Assembly (NCBI GenBank): GCA_003290165.1
Contig: QNQO01006995.1
Location: 53,417-117,416 of the forward strand
Reading direction: 5' to 3'
Length of the DNA stretch: 64,000 nt
Source of the DNA: Berberis thunbergii
Taxonomy: Eukaryota; Streptophyta; Magnoliopsida; Ranunculales; Berberidaceae
Shown piece after piece: positions 53,706 through 64,000 of this stretch. The stretch's first letter is position 1. Each line of letters begins with the position of its first letter. The notes beneath the pieces were generated by a model. It was given only the letters and a program-made list of their open reading frames with translations, was not told where the DNA came from and did no database searches. Made by a program: the position numbers and the translations under genes.

Positions 53706-53860
53706 AGGGGTGGGCATCCCATCCCGCAATTTCGATCTCGTCCCAATTTTTTCGGGCCCTATTGAGATTGATCAATTCCATCCCGATCTAGAGTGGGATA
53801 GGATCGGGATGATGATTTCAATCCGCCCATCCTGTCTCGTCCCTAACGGATTTTTTTTAT
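53706..53860. mobile_element. Partial copy of the TAGGGGTGGGCA element
   Basis: TAGGGGTGGGCATCCCATCC and the following CGGGATCGGGATGAT sequence match the right end of the 51,594-52,606 element read backward. The copy fades after TTTTTTTATATTTAATATG, so only one end remains. Confidence 0.5.
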
Positions 53861-54074
53861 ATTTAATATGAAATATGTAGTATGAAACTATTTGTTGACG
53901 TGACTTTTATTTTTTGTTATATTATTGACACGGCTATTTTATTCTCACAAATTTTCATGCGACTCACCAAGATAATGAATCTAACTCAAACCCTCCCCAT
54001 TTTTTTTTCCTCTTCCTAACTCTTGACAACAGCAATGTGTGTTCCTCATAGTTTTAAATGACAACTCAGTGACA

Positions 54075-54817
54075 TCCATATTACAATTCAGAGTGGTATT
54101 TACTATTCATTGTTGACTGGGATAAAGTCAAATCGAAAGAATTAGAGATAAAAGATTATTAGGATTCAAAGTTGGGAAATGTATTGAATTTGAAGGTTGA
54201 GATTCATTTTCCATGATGGTGTATTTGTAAATATAAACAAGTAATAGGGCAAAAATAATAATAACTTTTGAAAAAAGTTGGTAGAATGTACATGTGGCGG
54301 AGAGAGAAATATTGTGTTTTACTTTTAGCAAAATGAAAATTATCATAACTATTTACTTCATTATCGAATTTTGGTAAAGTTAATATCGTTGAAATGCATT
54401 TTTTAAGAACTTTCCAACAAAATCAATGATCAACACGAGCGCTAAAATTTTAAAAATATATATTCTATAATTAAAAAACATATAAGTATTTCACATTTTA
54501 ATATTTTTCAAAACAATGACACATGCCGATTATACTAGAAAAATGAGTCGGGCATCTTAATGCACATTTAAACTTTATATTTGGCTAATTCAAAATTGGG
54601 GAAGAACTCATTTTGGGGCGATTAAATTTTTTTCCCCAACTGATTCAAATTTGACTGAGTCTAATTCTAAATTTATAATATATATTTTTACCTTAAAATA
54701 AGCTTACACTCAATACTGATCAAAACCAAAATAGAATAGTGAAAGAGGTGTTTAGTACAAAATATTTTAGCAAAAATAAAATATATGGAGTGCCAACGGC
54801 ACGGGGCATACATCTAG
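54075..54817 (+). mobile_element. Non-autonomous Helitron, copy 1
   Basis: It starts TCCATATTACAATTCAGAG after an A and ends with a hairpin GTGCC-AAC-GGCAC (54,790-54,802), an 11-base spacer and CTAG, followed by T. A TC start, a short GC-rich hairpin and a CTRR end inserted between A and T are the Helitron hallmarks. The 743-bp interior is AT-rich without a Rep/helicase gene, so it would need a helper. Confidence 0.85.
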
Positions 54818-55535
54818 TCTATATACAATTCAGAGTGATATTTACTATTCATTACTGACTGGACAAAGTCAAATCGAAAGCGATTTGACATAAAAGATGG
54901 TTAGGATGAAAGTTGGGATATTTTGAATTGAGGGGTTAAGATTCATTACTATGATGGCATATTTGTAAATATAAAAACATGTAAAATGACAAAAAAGCTT
55001 TTTAAAAATTTAGTGAATGTACATGTGGCAGATGGAGAAATATCGTGTATTCCTTTAACAAAATGAAAATTATCATAATTATATACATTGTTGTCGGATT
55101 TTGATAAACTTAGTATTGTTGAAATGCATTTTCGAAGATCTTTTAAACAAAATCAATGATTAATACAAGGGCCAAAATATTAAAAATATGTATTTCATAA
55201 TTAAAAAACGTATAATGTATTACACGTCTATAATATTTTTCAATATTTTTAAAAACAGTGAGACAAACTGATCATACTATAAAAATGAGTTGGACATCTT
55301 AATGCACATTTAAACAAAAACCTTAAATTTCATGTTTTGGCGAATTTAAAGATTGTGGGAGAACTCATTCTCGACTTTTAAAATTTTCCCCTAACTGATT
55401 CAAATTTGATTGAATAGACTTACACTTCAATACTGATTGAGAGCAAAAATGTGGATAGTGACGGAGGTGTTCAATATAAAATAATTAGCAAAATTAAAAT
55501 TATGTGGAGTGCCAACGACACAGGGCATGCTCTAG
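54818..55535 (+). mobile_element. Non-autonomous Helitron, copy 2, directly abutting copy 1
   Basis: Beginning at the base after CTAG of copy 1, it starts TCTATATACAATTCAGAG. It follows copy 1 along its whole length at roughly 80 percent similarity and ends GTGCCAACGACAC...CTCTAG then T. One base of the hairpin stem is changed. The exact head-to-tail junction shows two insertions rather than a local duplication with ragged ends. Confidence 0.85.
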
Positions 55536-55559
55536 TAACAATAATAGAGCAAAGATGAT

Positions 55560-56110
55560 TGATCACTTGAAAGGTCGGCGCGCATATCACTCCTCTCTTC
55601 TTTACCAAACCAAAGCTTTAATTCCAAAACCCCTATCCATCCTCCTCATCTCCTTGGCATGCAAATCCAACAGTCTCTCTGAAACTGGATGTGTGTATAA
55701 ATATCAGGTTTTTGGCTTCTGTTCCCCATCAAAATCCACACAACTCCTTTTTATCCATCCTCACCCCTGATTCATTCATTCATTCTTCAAATTCAAATTC
55801 AAATTCAAATTCAAACTCAAACTCAAACTCAAAACCCAAAACCCAACTTGTTGCTTGGTTGGTTTAGCCTGATATGTGCTTAGCCATAACTGCTATCTCC
55901 ACTGTCAGTATTCATTCATTTCTTTCTTTATAATTTTTGTTAATCACCCTCATTTTTTTGTCAATCAATTTGTATCAACAAAAACCACTCGTTTATGAAT
56001 ACCCTTTGGGAAGTGGACCTGATTTTGGGGATGTTTAGTCCCATCAGTTTCTCGTCTCCGTAGGTGGATCATGGATGCTCGTCAGTGGAGTGAGGGATTT
56101 TGTTTAAAAA
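55560..56110 (+). promoter_or_regulatory. Possible promoter and leader of an unidentified gene
   Basis: TATA-like TGTATAAATATC at about 55,694 is followed by a pyrimidine/CAAA-rich leader including (TTCAAA)n at 55,785-55,835. A short ATG frame at 55,874 (MCLAITAIST) reaches a GTCAGT donor-like site. This looks like a promoter with a 5' UTR. No downstream coding exon of a known family was found, and linkage to the sulfite reductase sequence 7 kb away is speculative. Confidence 0.3.
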
Positions 56111-56173
56111 AGAAGCCTTCTTTTCAATTCAATATTCATTTGTTTTGTCAAAAAGGTTTTACTTTTTAATTGA

Positions 56174-56221
56174 ATATTATTATTATTATTTATTATTATT
56201 ATTTTATTATTATTATTATTT
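56174..56221. repeat. (ATT)n microsatellite, interrupted
   Basis: Three short runs of ATT/TTA repeats separated by single-base changes. Confidence 0.85.
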
Positions 56222-58741
56222 TGATTTTTGAAATGAATATTCGTTTCTGGAAACACCTACTTGGTCAGTTGGCGGTCCTGAATGTGTATCTCCAGGAATT
56301 GCATGGACGCATTTAACTGGGCAAGCTTTCTCTTGAAAGCCCTCACCTGATTTGGTTATCAATGAGGTCTCTCTTGCCCCCTTAAAAGGATGACCAAATT
56401 GCATTTCTAGACTTCTAGTTTCTTGCTCCTAATACCAAGAGCTCACCAAATCATTGAGCAACAACCATACTTATAACTGGAATGGATGCAAATTAATTGA
56501 TCAAACAGCTATGGAAAGTAAAGGGAAGCTACACGATGGTGTAAAATGGTGCTCATGTTTTGACCTCCATCTCATCCTTCAAATTGTTCAACTCCTTGGT
56601 TTGCATTGGTATCCTATCAACTACATTCATGGCCAACTTTAAAAGGAAGCTTGATCTCATGTATAATCATGATGATGGGATTGATGGCAGTACCTGGTCC
56701 TCAATGCACCAAAAAAATATTGGAGGAAACACTTTCCGTTGTGCTATCCAGGAAATTATTTTATTGCCTATCTGTGTCCGGGTTTCGGCAGACGGGATCA
56801 AAATTTTTGATATTGTTGCTTATTTGTGCACGCGTGGGTAGTGAATAAGCAGTGTATTCACTATGTAGTTCTTGTGTTGGGCCTTGAGGGTTTCAGCGGA
56901 GTTAATTTCGTTAGGGGCAACTATTTCAATCAAAATCCAAGAAACTTCAAATCAGTGCTTCTTAAATCCACTATTCCAGTACCATCATTATATTTTCCCT
57001 CTTAAACCCAAAACTTCTTATGGAGGTTACATCACCCTTCCCTTCATAGAGTTCAGAAAACTCGGATGACAACAGGGAGGACCCAGCCTCCTTAGGGCCA
57101 TGACCATCAGCACACTATGGATGGCCGCATTCAGGGTCACCACAATTTTATTTTCATTTTTACCAGAGAGGAACTTCCCAAAGCGTGTGACGCCTTCATC
57201 CTTGCTTCCTTCCTCATATATTCAAGCGAAGATGCTTGGCTTCCTCCACAAGATGAGTTGCTTTGTTGTCCATCGAATTCAATTTGACCCTTGTCTCCTT
57301 ACAACCTTTTGAATCCCTCTTAGCATAACTCTTTCGGAACATGGGGTAGGCAATATCACTTGTCAAATTTGGGCCTTGAACGCCACCCAGAACAACCTTG
57401 GGTTTGGCTCCACTTTCAACCTTTGGTCCAAATCTTACCCGACTTCCAAAGAACACGGATCATAAGTGTACATAACTCGAGGGTCTTCACCTCATTGTTA
57501 GAAAGAGAAGATTTAGTGTAGTTGTTCATTATCCCTCATTCTGAAAGCCTGCCATCTCCATCATAAAAGGGAGCCTTGATGTTCCACTACCTCCAAAGTA
57601 TTCCTTATTTTCTTGCACCAGCAAAGAAAGGGTATTTTCTTTGAGATCCACAATAACCTCAAATGCGCAAGACAAGATTCTATAATACCATGATCAGAGA
57701 CGTCTGATAACTAGAAGTTTCATGATCGCCGCAATCTCGCTATTTATTTTCTTTGAAGGACTAATCTCAGTATTTGCTTGGACAAAAATGCTCTCTTGAT
57801 CTCCAACGACTTGCTCTTGACCTTGTCATCAAGTGCAACCATGATTCCGTGTAATTTTGCCTCTCAACACACCATGGTCTCTGAACACTCCACTGTTTAC
57901 TGCCTCTACCCAGGCCATGTTCTCAATCTGATCCACAAAGACCAACTATCACCCCTTCCCACTCACTGACACCGTTTCGTGAACAAGATTCATCTCATCC
58001 ATATGAACTCCTTGAGGTTTTGCCGACCTTTCTTGAACGGGAGATCTGTTTCAATTTATTTCCAGAACCGTGTCTCTCCTATGGACCGAAGCATACTACT
58101 CAAGCTACAACGAACATGGAAAATCTGCAGTGAAAGCAAGGTTACTCAAACTAACCATCAAAAACATACACGTGCTCTCAACTTACCAAACAAAACATCA
58201 CTGAAACCGCTCTGCCACTAATAGTGGTCATTGAGCACTAAAAATTCCATCTTGTTATTCCTTCATGCTATCCTTTCAATGTATGTCTTTGAAAGCCTGT
58301 TTGTAAATTCTTCGGAACGCCCTTGAAAGCTTATCTGCGAACTCTTAGACCATCTTCATTCGCACTAGTCTCTTGCCTTTGATGGCTTCGTCTACACACA
58401 TCTAGAACATAACCACTTGATACAAGGCCAGATCCACCAAATCTAATCTATCTGAACCAAGTTGTTCGCTCACAAACTTAAATCAGTCCAACACCTTGCA
58501 TTCAAGCTCATGCTGAAAACTTCAACACATCAGTCTTATTCGACTTGTATCACACTCTGAATACGTATATTTTCTGTTCAAGAATCTACAAGCTAAAATT
58601 GTTTACTGCTGCATGTCCTCATCAATGGCTGCAAACTCCTGCTATCTAATCAGTTTAGTTAGTTCAAGCCTCTGGAAAATTTGACTTTTAAGAATCAATT
58701 TCTTGATGCAAATGAATCGGGTTTTTGGCCTCCCAACCCCT
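56222..58741. other. Decayed unrecognised sequence
   Basis: Minus-strand readings such as 57,456-57,214 (KVVLGGVQGPNLTSDIAYPM, then SYAKRDSKGC) and 56,404-56,216 look protein-like. They match no family I recognise and are separated by many stops. It is probably an old transposon or pseudogene on the minus strand. No RNA gene or repeat is seen. Confidence 0.3.
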
Positions 58742-58749
58742 CTGAAGAG

Positions 58750-59689
58750 CAGTGGCGGATCTATAGCTTGGGTTTAGGTTTTAAAAAAAATCAATGAAAG
58801 TATATAAAATTTTAATCTTGCCCCCCTTAAAAATTTTATGTTGCCCCTCTTGTCTGAGTTTCTCTCCTCTTGTCTGGTTCCTCTGAGTTTCTCTCCTCTT
58901 GTCTCGTTCCTCTGAGTTTTTGATTTTCTCAGAGAAGAGAGAATTGTCGATTTTCAATAAAAAGCTCTCCTGAAAAGTGTTTCTCTCCTCTTGTCTTTTA
59001 GGAACTCAATGAAAAGAGAGAGATGTGAATGAAAATAGAGCTAAAGTGGGTTTTGAAGAGAGAAATATCAGTTTGGGAATTTAATAAAAAGATAAAAAAC
59101 TTCATTTTATTAAATTTGTTCAAAGGTTCATTCTAATCAATCAAAGAGATAGAGAAAAAATCCAGGACGTAAATTCGTTTCTTTTATCCGAGGAGAAGGA
59201 GGTTATTTTATTGCAATTGCTCATAAATCAAAGTTTTTTTCTAATGAAAAACAGAGATAAAAAAAATCATACTTTGTTAATCGCCTTCATGTTTAGGTTG
59301 AGGGTATTTGTTGAATCACCTTGATGTTTAGATTGGTAGGTATTTGTTTAGTTGTTTAAATTTTGAGTGGGTTTCATATTTGTTTAAGTTTAGGTGCGGT
59401 ATTTCATGTTTGTATAAGCATCTGATTTATCATATTTCTTTATACAAGAGAACTTCATATTTGATTTTTAATTTAATTTAATTTGTTTAGGCTTTGACAA
59501 AGTGGGTATTTGATCCTTGAAGCTTTTACCTAAATTTACTGTGCATCTACATTGACTCATTAATTATGTATGTTTCTCGCGTAATACTTTTTAAACTATA
59601 TTTTAATCATATTTATGTATTTATTTTAAAAATTAAATTATCCATAACTTTTTTGCCCCCCTTTGTCTGCAATCCTGGATCCGCCCCTG
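58750..59689. mobile_element. Non-autonomous hAT element (CAGTGGCGGATC family)
   Basis: Ends CAGTGGCGGATCTA and TGGATCCGCCCCTG are inverted repeats with two mismatches. CTGAAGAG lies on both sides (58,742-58,749 and 59,690-59,697), a perfect 8-bp duplication. The 940-bp interior is non-coding and includes a 29-bp tandem repeat (GAGTTTCTCTCCTCTTGTCT) at 58,856-58,884 and 58,885-58,913. Confidence 0.9.
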
Positions 59690-59697
59690 CTGAAGAG

Positions 59698-60215
59698 CCA
59701 ATACTCTAACCATCCTTTGAAACCACCTTCTCCCTCTGAAGTCGCTGTTGAGTATTGGGAAGATGCTTTCACGCATTTGCCACTCCGAGCACATCCTTCT
59801 AAAACTTACCAGTTCTAGAGAAAAGGAAATGATGCAAAGAAGATCTGAATAGAGATCCTCCTATCCATCTGGCTTTTGAAGAAAAGACAGCTGCACTGAA
59901 AAAGCCATGCTTCACCATTGATGGAGCCGATTAATGTTAGTTTCACTAACCTGCAAGACTGCAGCCAGAGCAATCCTCAAAAGCATAAATCTTCTAATAC
60001 CATCGTGGGTTATATGCTCTCTCATTTTCTTTTCTTACTTTTCCATTGAGCCTCCTTCAATAAAGTGACTGTAATCTTCTCTTTCGGAAACAAATGAGAA
60101 CATGGTGTCCTCTTGGAAGAAAGTTTTGTGTATGATGATTGGAGGAGTCGAGCTCGGATGATATTGTGGGAATGAGTAATCTCAGCTTGTAAGTGGTTTG
60201 AGGGGATGGGTCTTT
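59698..60215. other. Intergenic sequence
   Basis: No gene, repeat or RNA is recognised between the two hAT elements. Confidence 0.4.
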
Positions 60216-60223
60216 GTTTTACC

Positions 60224-61188
60224 CATTGTTCTAAAAATCGCTAGGCGGGCGCTTACGCAGTTTGCGATTTTAGGTTTTGTATTATAACTTTCATAATTTA
60301 CAAAAATTAAGCTTAATACATTAATACCTTATCAATTACTTCCAATTTAATGCCAAGTTACATATGCAAAATTTATAAACATGAAAAATTAAGCTAGAAA
60401 ATCCACATGGAATTAGTAGATTTGATACATATGCAAATTAATAGATTTTTCCACATGGAATTCTGCAATTCTACTTGAAAGATCAAAATTTTGTATGTGG
60501 ACAGATGATTAGAAACCCTATGGAAAAGATCAAGAAAGTAGAAATAACCAAACCTACACAAAAAACCAACGTGGAACAGAATTAGGGTTCATAGCTATCG
60601 TTATCTTGAAATCTTGTTCAAAACCATTAAATGCCTAAATTTCACCACATGGAACCCTAGTTTTATCAACCAAATGAGTGAATCTTGGAATCAAATACAG
60701 AGAGTGACAAGACATGGAGAATCAAAAGCGAAGAAAAGAGAGTTACAGTTCTTGAAAATGTTACCTTAACGAGAGAGAGTGAGCGAGAGACTTCTCGTAT
60801 GCAATTCGATCTCGACGATTTGCTCGTAGAAACCCTAGAATTGCTTAAATGCAAAACAATACAATCATTGATTTGCTTCTCTCGTATTCCACTGGCAGCG
60901 GAGAAGCATAGCGACAACCTGCCAGGAAACTCTTCTTCCTCTTCTTCATGTTCCCCTTCTTCTTCTTCTCCTTTTCTTTTCTTTTCTTCTGTTTTGCAAT
61001 TGCAAAACCTAAATTTGATGGGAATTTGGAATTGATCGATTGGATTTGGTTATTTGCAACCAGGGAAAAAAAACACCCAAACCCGCCTAGGCGCCCTACC
61101 CAATTTTCCCTCTGCCCAGCAACTAATCTAGGTGTCTCTCAACTGCCTAGCGCCTAGGCGGCTGCCCAGACCGCTTTTTAGAACACTG
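60224..61188. mobile_element. Non-autonomous hAT element (CAGTGTTCTAAAAATC family), copy 3, inverted
   Basis: Ends CATTGTTCTAAAAATCG and CTTTTTAGAACACTG lie between GTTTTACC (60,216-60,223) and GTTTGACC (61,189-61,196), an 8-bp duplication with one mismatch. 60,270-60,400 is the reverse complement of the AT-rich part of copies 1 and 2, so it is the same family in the other orientation. It carries an extra 500 bp or so, including the 116-codon frame 60,685-61,035, which matches nothing I know. Confidence 0.85.
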
Positions 61189-61196
61189 GTTTGACC

Positions 61197-63200
61197 ATGT
61201 ATCCTTGTATATATTTTTGGGGCCATCTTGGTGAATAGGGATATCGGGTTGGGTTATAGGTCTTCTTTTTTTTGGTTTGTTTTTGAGTGTCTTTATGCTT
61301 TGATCTGTTCTCCGATCATTTTATTGCAACTTGTGGAGGTTATCAATGGATGTATATACATATATAAATTGGTATTAGAGGTTTTTAAGTGAATACATAC
61401 GTTGGGACTTCCTAAAACTTAGAGAGCTCTATTTGACAGACTAAGAATTGATCCATGTGGCTATCTTAGAAATTACATATCTCCACTTACGATGTTCTGA
61501 TGTGGAGGAGGAAGAGCTTAGTTATTTACTTGGAATAGGTTTTTCACTGGTAACATATTCCCAAATCCTCCCGCCTTTAAAAAGACCAATAAATTTTGAC
61601 TGAACATTATAATTTGGTCCAGGCAAGATCTCCCCCTTGTACGCCACCATCATTGGTATCCCATGACTAGTCAATATAGTTTATAGAAATAGCAAATTCG
61701 TGGTGTACTTTCCATAAGCATGCTGGGATCTTTTGTTGCGTATTTGTTTGTTTTTTGAGTTTCTTAAGCTAGTTGATAATTCTATTTTGGATTCTCAATA
61801 GCCTGTTAGTAGTTATATTTTGTTAGTAGCTATATTTTGTCAGTTGACAAGTACTTACAAGTGAAGATATTTCTTTGTTTCCTAGGTTGTTTCTTTGTTA
61901 GCAAGTATAAGCCTATTAAAGCCCATTGATTGTAAGCTTTGTGGAATCCAAACTGAATATCAAATCAAGTTCAATCGATGATTTCTTTATTTCTTTTTAC
62001 GTTTTAGCATATTTGATTCATCATTGTGGATTTTTTGAATGACGAAATAGATATAAACAAATATTTGGATAAATGATATATGTATGCAATAAAATAATAA
62101 AAAAAATAAACAGTTTTATATTCTTCTGTGTCTGCGTTCTATGGTTTTAAGATATTTTGTATCTTATCCATGCCTTTGCCTTTTAGCTTCTCGTCAACTT
62201 GCCCTAGCTAAAAAAAACTCTCCCTTCTCATATTAAAATATCATTGTTGACTAAAAGTATATATCTTTTTATTTATTTTTATTAATTCAACATTGCAGAG
62301 CAATCTTATGAGCTTGATTTTTGTTGTTTCTTGTAAAATATGTTACAGACCAGTTTGGTACACAGCAAAAAAGTGCTAATATAGGAGAGAAGTAGTGCCA
62401 TGCCCAGTAGCTTGAACACTGTAAGACGATGAGAGTGCAATTTTCTTGAAAGCCATCCTGTCGAGAGTAGAGTTTTGTGCATCTTCTTTGGCATATAATT
62501 CTGACATGGTACTAAAGAAAGTCAAGGATACTTGTTCAACTCTAAACTCCTTAGGTTCCACCCTTGTCCCCCTATTCTTTCAAAAATATTAAAATAGTAT
62601 GACAATATACTTATGTAGTAAATGCGGTTAACGGACCCTTCGCATTTCAGAACCGATTAAGGTTAAGCAGATTAATCAGTCAACTTTTTTAAAGTATACA
62701 TTTTTATACCTTACTAATGTAAATTATAATACATATCTTGACAATAAAGGTTAAAAAGACAATTATTATAAAGCAACAAAAGTCATATTATAGAGCAAAT
62801 CATGTAATCATGTCCAAAATATCACATATTATAAAATAAACAACCACTACCACCCAAAAGGACAATAACCACCACCCAACAGGACAATCTCGATTTATCA
62901 CCGATGTCTCGCCTTTTTTTGTGACTCATCGATTTCTCACCGATTAATTGGTGACTGCTAAACCCAACACTAAATACCTAATTCGAATCGGTCTATCTCA
63001 GATTTATACTAAATCGCCGCCTAAATAATCCAGAATACACCAAAAGTAATCAAATTGTTAGAAAAAAAATTTTACGTGACTGGCCATAGTGGGATAAATA
63101 CACGGTATTTAATAATTTTTTTTTTTTGTCTTTCACAATCCCACGGGTTTTGGTGTTAATTTGCTAACATATCTTCGCTTTCCTGATTATGTTCCCCCCA
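61197..63200. other. Intergenic or intron sequence upstream of the sulfite reductase exon
   Basis: AT-rich DNA with no clear gene. A minus-strand frame at 62,376-62,561 (SELYAKEDAQNSTLDRMAFK) looks protein-like but is unassigned. The transit-peptide exon expected upstream of the sulfite reductase exon was not found here. Confidence 0.4.
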
Positions 63201-63208
63201 TTGTGCAG

Positions 63209-63912
63209 CCAGTAAAGCTAGAAACCAAGCCGAAGCGTAGCAAGGTTGAAATATTCAAAGAGAACAGCCACTTTATAAGTTACCCTCTGAATGAAGAGCT
63301 GCTCACAGAGGCCCCTAATGTAAATGAGGCTGCAACACAATTGATCAAGTTTCATGGAAGCTATCAGCAGACTAATAGAGTTGAATGTGGCACCAAGTCA
63401 TATCAGTTTATGCTTCGAACGGAGAATCCTTGTGGTAAAGTCCCAAACCAGCTATACTTGGCCATGGACAGTCTTGCCGATGAGTTTGGCATCGGAACAC
63501 TGCGGCTCACAACTAGACAAACATTTCAGCTGCATGGTGTCTTGAAAAGAACCTTAAAACTGTGATGAGTACTATTATTAGAAACATGGGGTTGACTCTT
63601 GGTGCTTGTGGCGATTTGGACATAAATGTTCTTGCTCCTGCAGGACCTTTCACAAGGAAAGACTGTTTTTGCACAAGAGACTGCAGATAACATTGTTGCA
63701 CTTCTAACACTTCAGTCAGGTTTTTACTATGACATGTGGGTGGATGGAGAGAAACTCATGTCTACCGAGCATCCTGACATAACGAAAGCATGTAATGACA
63801 ACACCTATGGAACGAACTTCCCTGATTCTCCAGAACCCATTTATAGCACCCAGTTTTTGCCTAGGAAGTTCAAAATTGCAGTGACAGTGCCTGTTGAGAA
63901 ACCAAGTAAATG
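63209..63912 (+). pseudogene. SIR: Ferredoxin sulfite reductase (chloroplast SiR), N-terminal half, frameshifted
   Basis: After splice acceptor CATTGTGCAG the sequence encodes [53 protein letters not shown] and [20 protein letters not shown]. It continues with [26 protein letters not shown] and [20 protein letters not shown]. This is the first nitrite/sulfite reductase ferredoxin-like and substrate-binding region of plant sulfite reductase, which reduces sulfite to sulfide in plastids. A one-base loss near 63,545 and a two-base loss near 63,664 shift the middle 38 codons, then restore the frame. The transit-peptide exon is not seen, and the siroheme/Fe4S4 cysteines lie beyond the window if they exist. 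It may be a decayed copy, or a real gene with base-call errors at homopolymers. Confidence 0.85.
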
Positions 63913-64000
63913 ATTCAATTCTCTATATTTTCATTTCACTTTGATGTGTAGATTACATCCTATATAGAAGCATGATAGCAATGCTATACAGATTAATTCC

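Noticed and set aside
60685..61035. 116-codon frame as a host gene
   Set aside because: It lies wholly inside a non-autonomous hAT element between its terminal repeats and has low-complexity serine and phenylalanine runs.
62376..62561. 61-codon minus-strand frame SELYAKEDAQNST...
   Set aside because: Protein-like, but no family recognised and no splice or neighbour support; mentioned only within the intergenic entry.
63209..63912. Intact sulfite reductase exon
   Set aside because: Two frame changes occur within the conserved sequence, so it cannot be called intact without read support.

Overview
This is a plant nuclear window, almost certainly from a eudicot. The evidence is AT-rich DNA with spliced exons of plant genes, and plant-specific transposon families (Tat and Athila Ty3/gypsy, chromovirus, Ty1/copia, plant L1 and RTE LINEs, CACTA, hAT, Helitron). 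The last 0.8 kb holds part of a chloroplast-type ferredoxin sulfite reductase gene. No bacterial or organellar operon is present, and no complete intact host gene could be supported. Most coding sequence is transposon-derived or consists of host-gene fragments.

Layout. 1-18,730 is a nest of elements. The 3' end of a Tat-lineage element, with its antisense extra ORF and 3' LTR, is split by an Athila-like element (3,128-18,465) with a perfect 5-bp target duplication, GATCT. The Athila 5' LTR holds an RTE-type LINE that itself holds a tRNA-derived SINE. The Athila 3' LTR holds a near full-length L1-type LINE (minus strand), which holds a hAT element, which holds a 41-bp RTE tail. 18,731-19,770 holds a GRF zinc-finger relic. 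About 19,770-30,271 is a CACTA element on the minus strand. Between its palindromic subterminal repeats lie correctly spliced exons of at least three unrelated host genes (an AAA ATPase, GART/PurN, an ABC1-family kinase) plus an unrecognised exon pair. 30,272-32,175 is a second copy of the L1+hAT segment. 32,307 to about 37,860 is a second CACTA-type element on the plus strand. It carries a decayed Transposase_24/TNPA-like gene, a caulimovirid movement-protein-like fragment, and DEK and PDR-type ABC transporter fragments.

37,860-41,440 is a truncated Ty1/copia element. 42,000-42,310 is a decayed LINE RT. 42,711-48,150 is a chromovirus with a tRNA-Met primer site, a stop-riddled gag-pol and a chromodomain. 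48,430-51,120 is a truncated second Tat-like element on the minus strand, ending in an (ATT)n microsatellite. 51,600-53,900 holds GGGTGGGCA-ended hAT-like elements. 54,075-55,535 is a head-to-tail pair of non-autonomous Helitrons. 55,560-56,000 looks like a promoter and leader without an identified gene. 58,750-59,689 and 60,224-61,188 are two non-autonomous hAT elements with 8-bp target duplications. 63,209-63,912 is sulfite reductase coding sequence with two compensating frameshifts.

The most notable feature is the pair of CACTA elements whose 5' ends face each other across a duplicated L1/hAT segment. Each carries host exons in the sense orientation of the element, so each could yield a chimeric spliced transcript. 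Coordinates of LTR and element ends are exact where a TSD or TG..CA is stated and approximate elsewhere.
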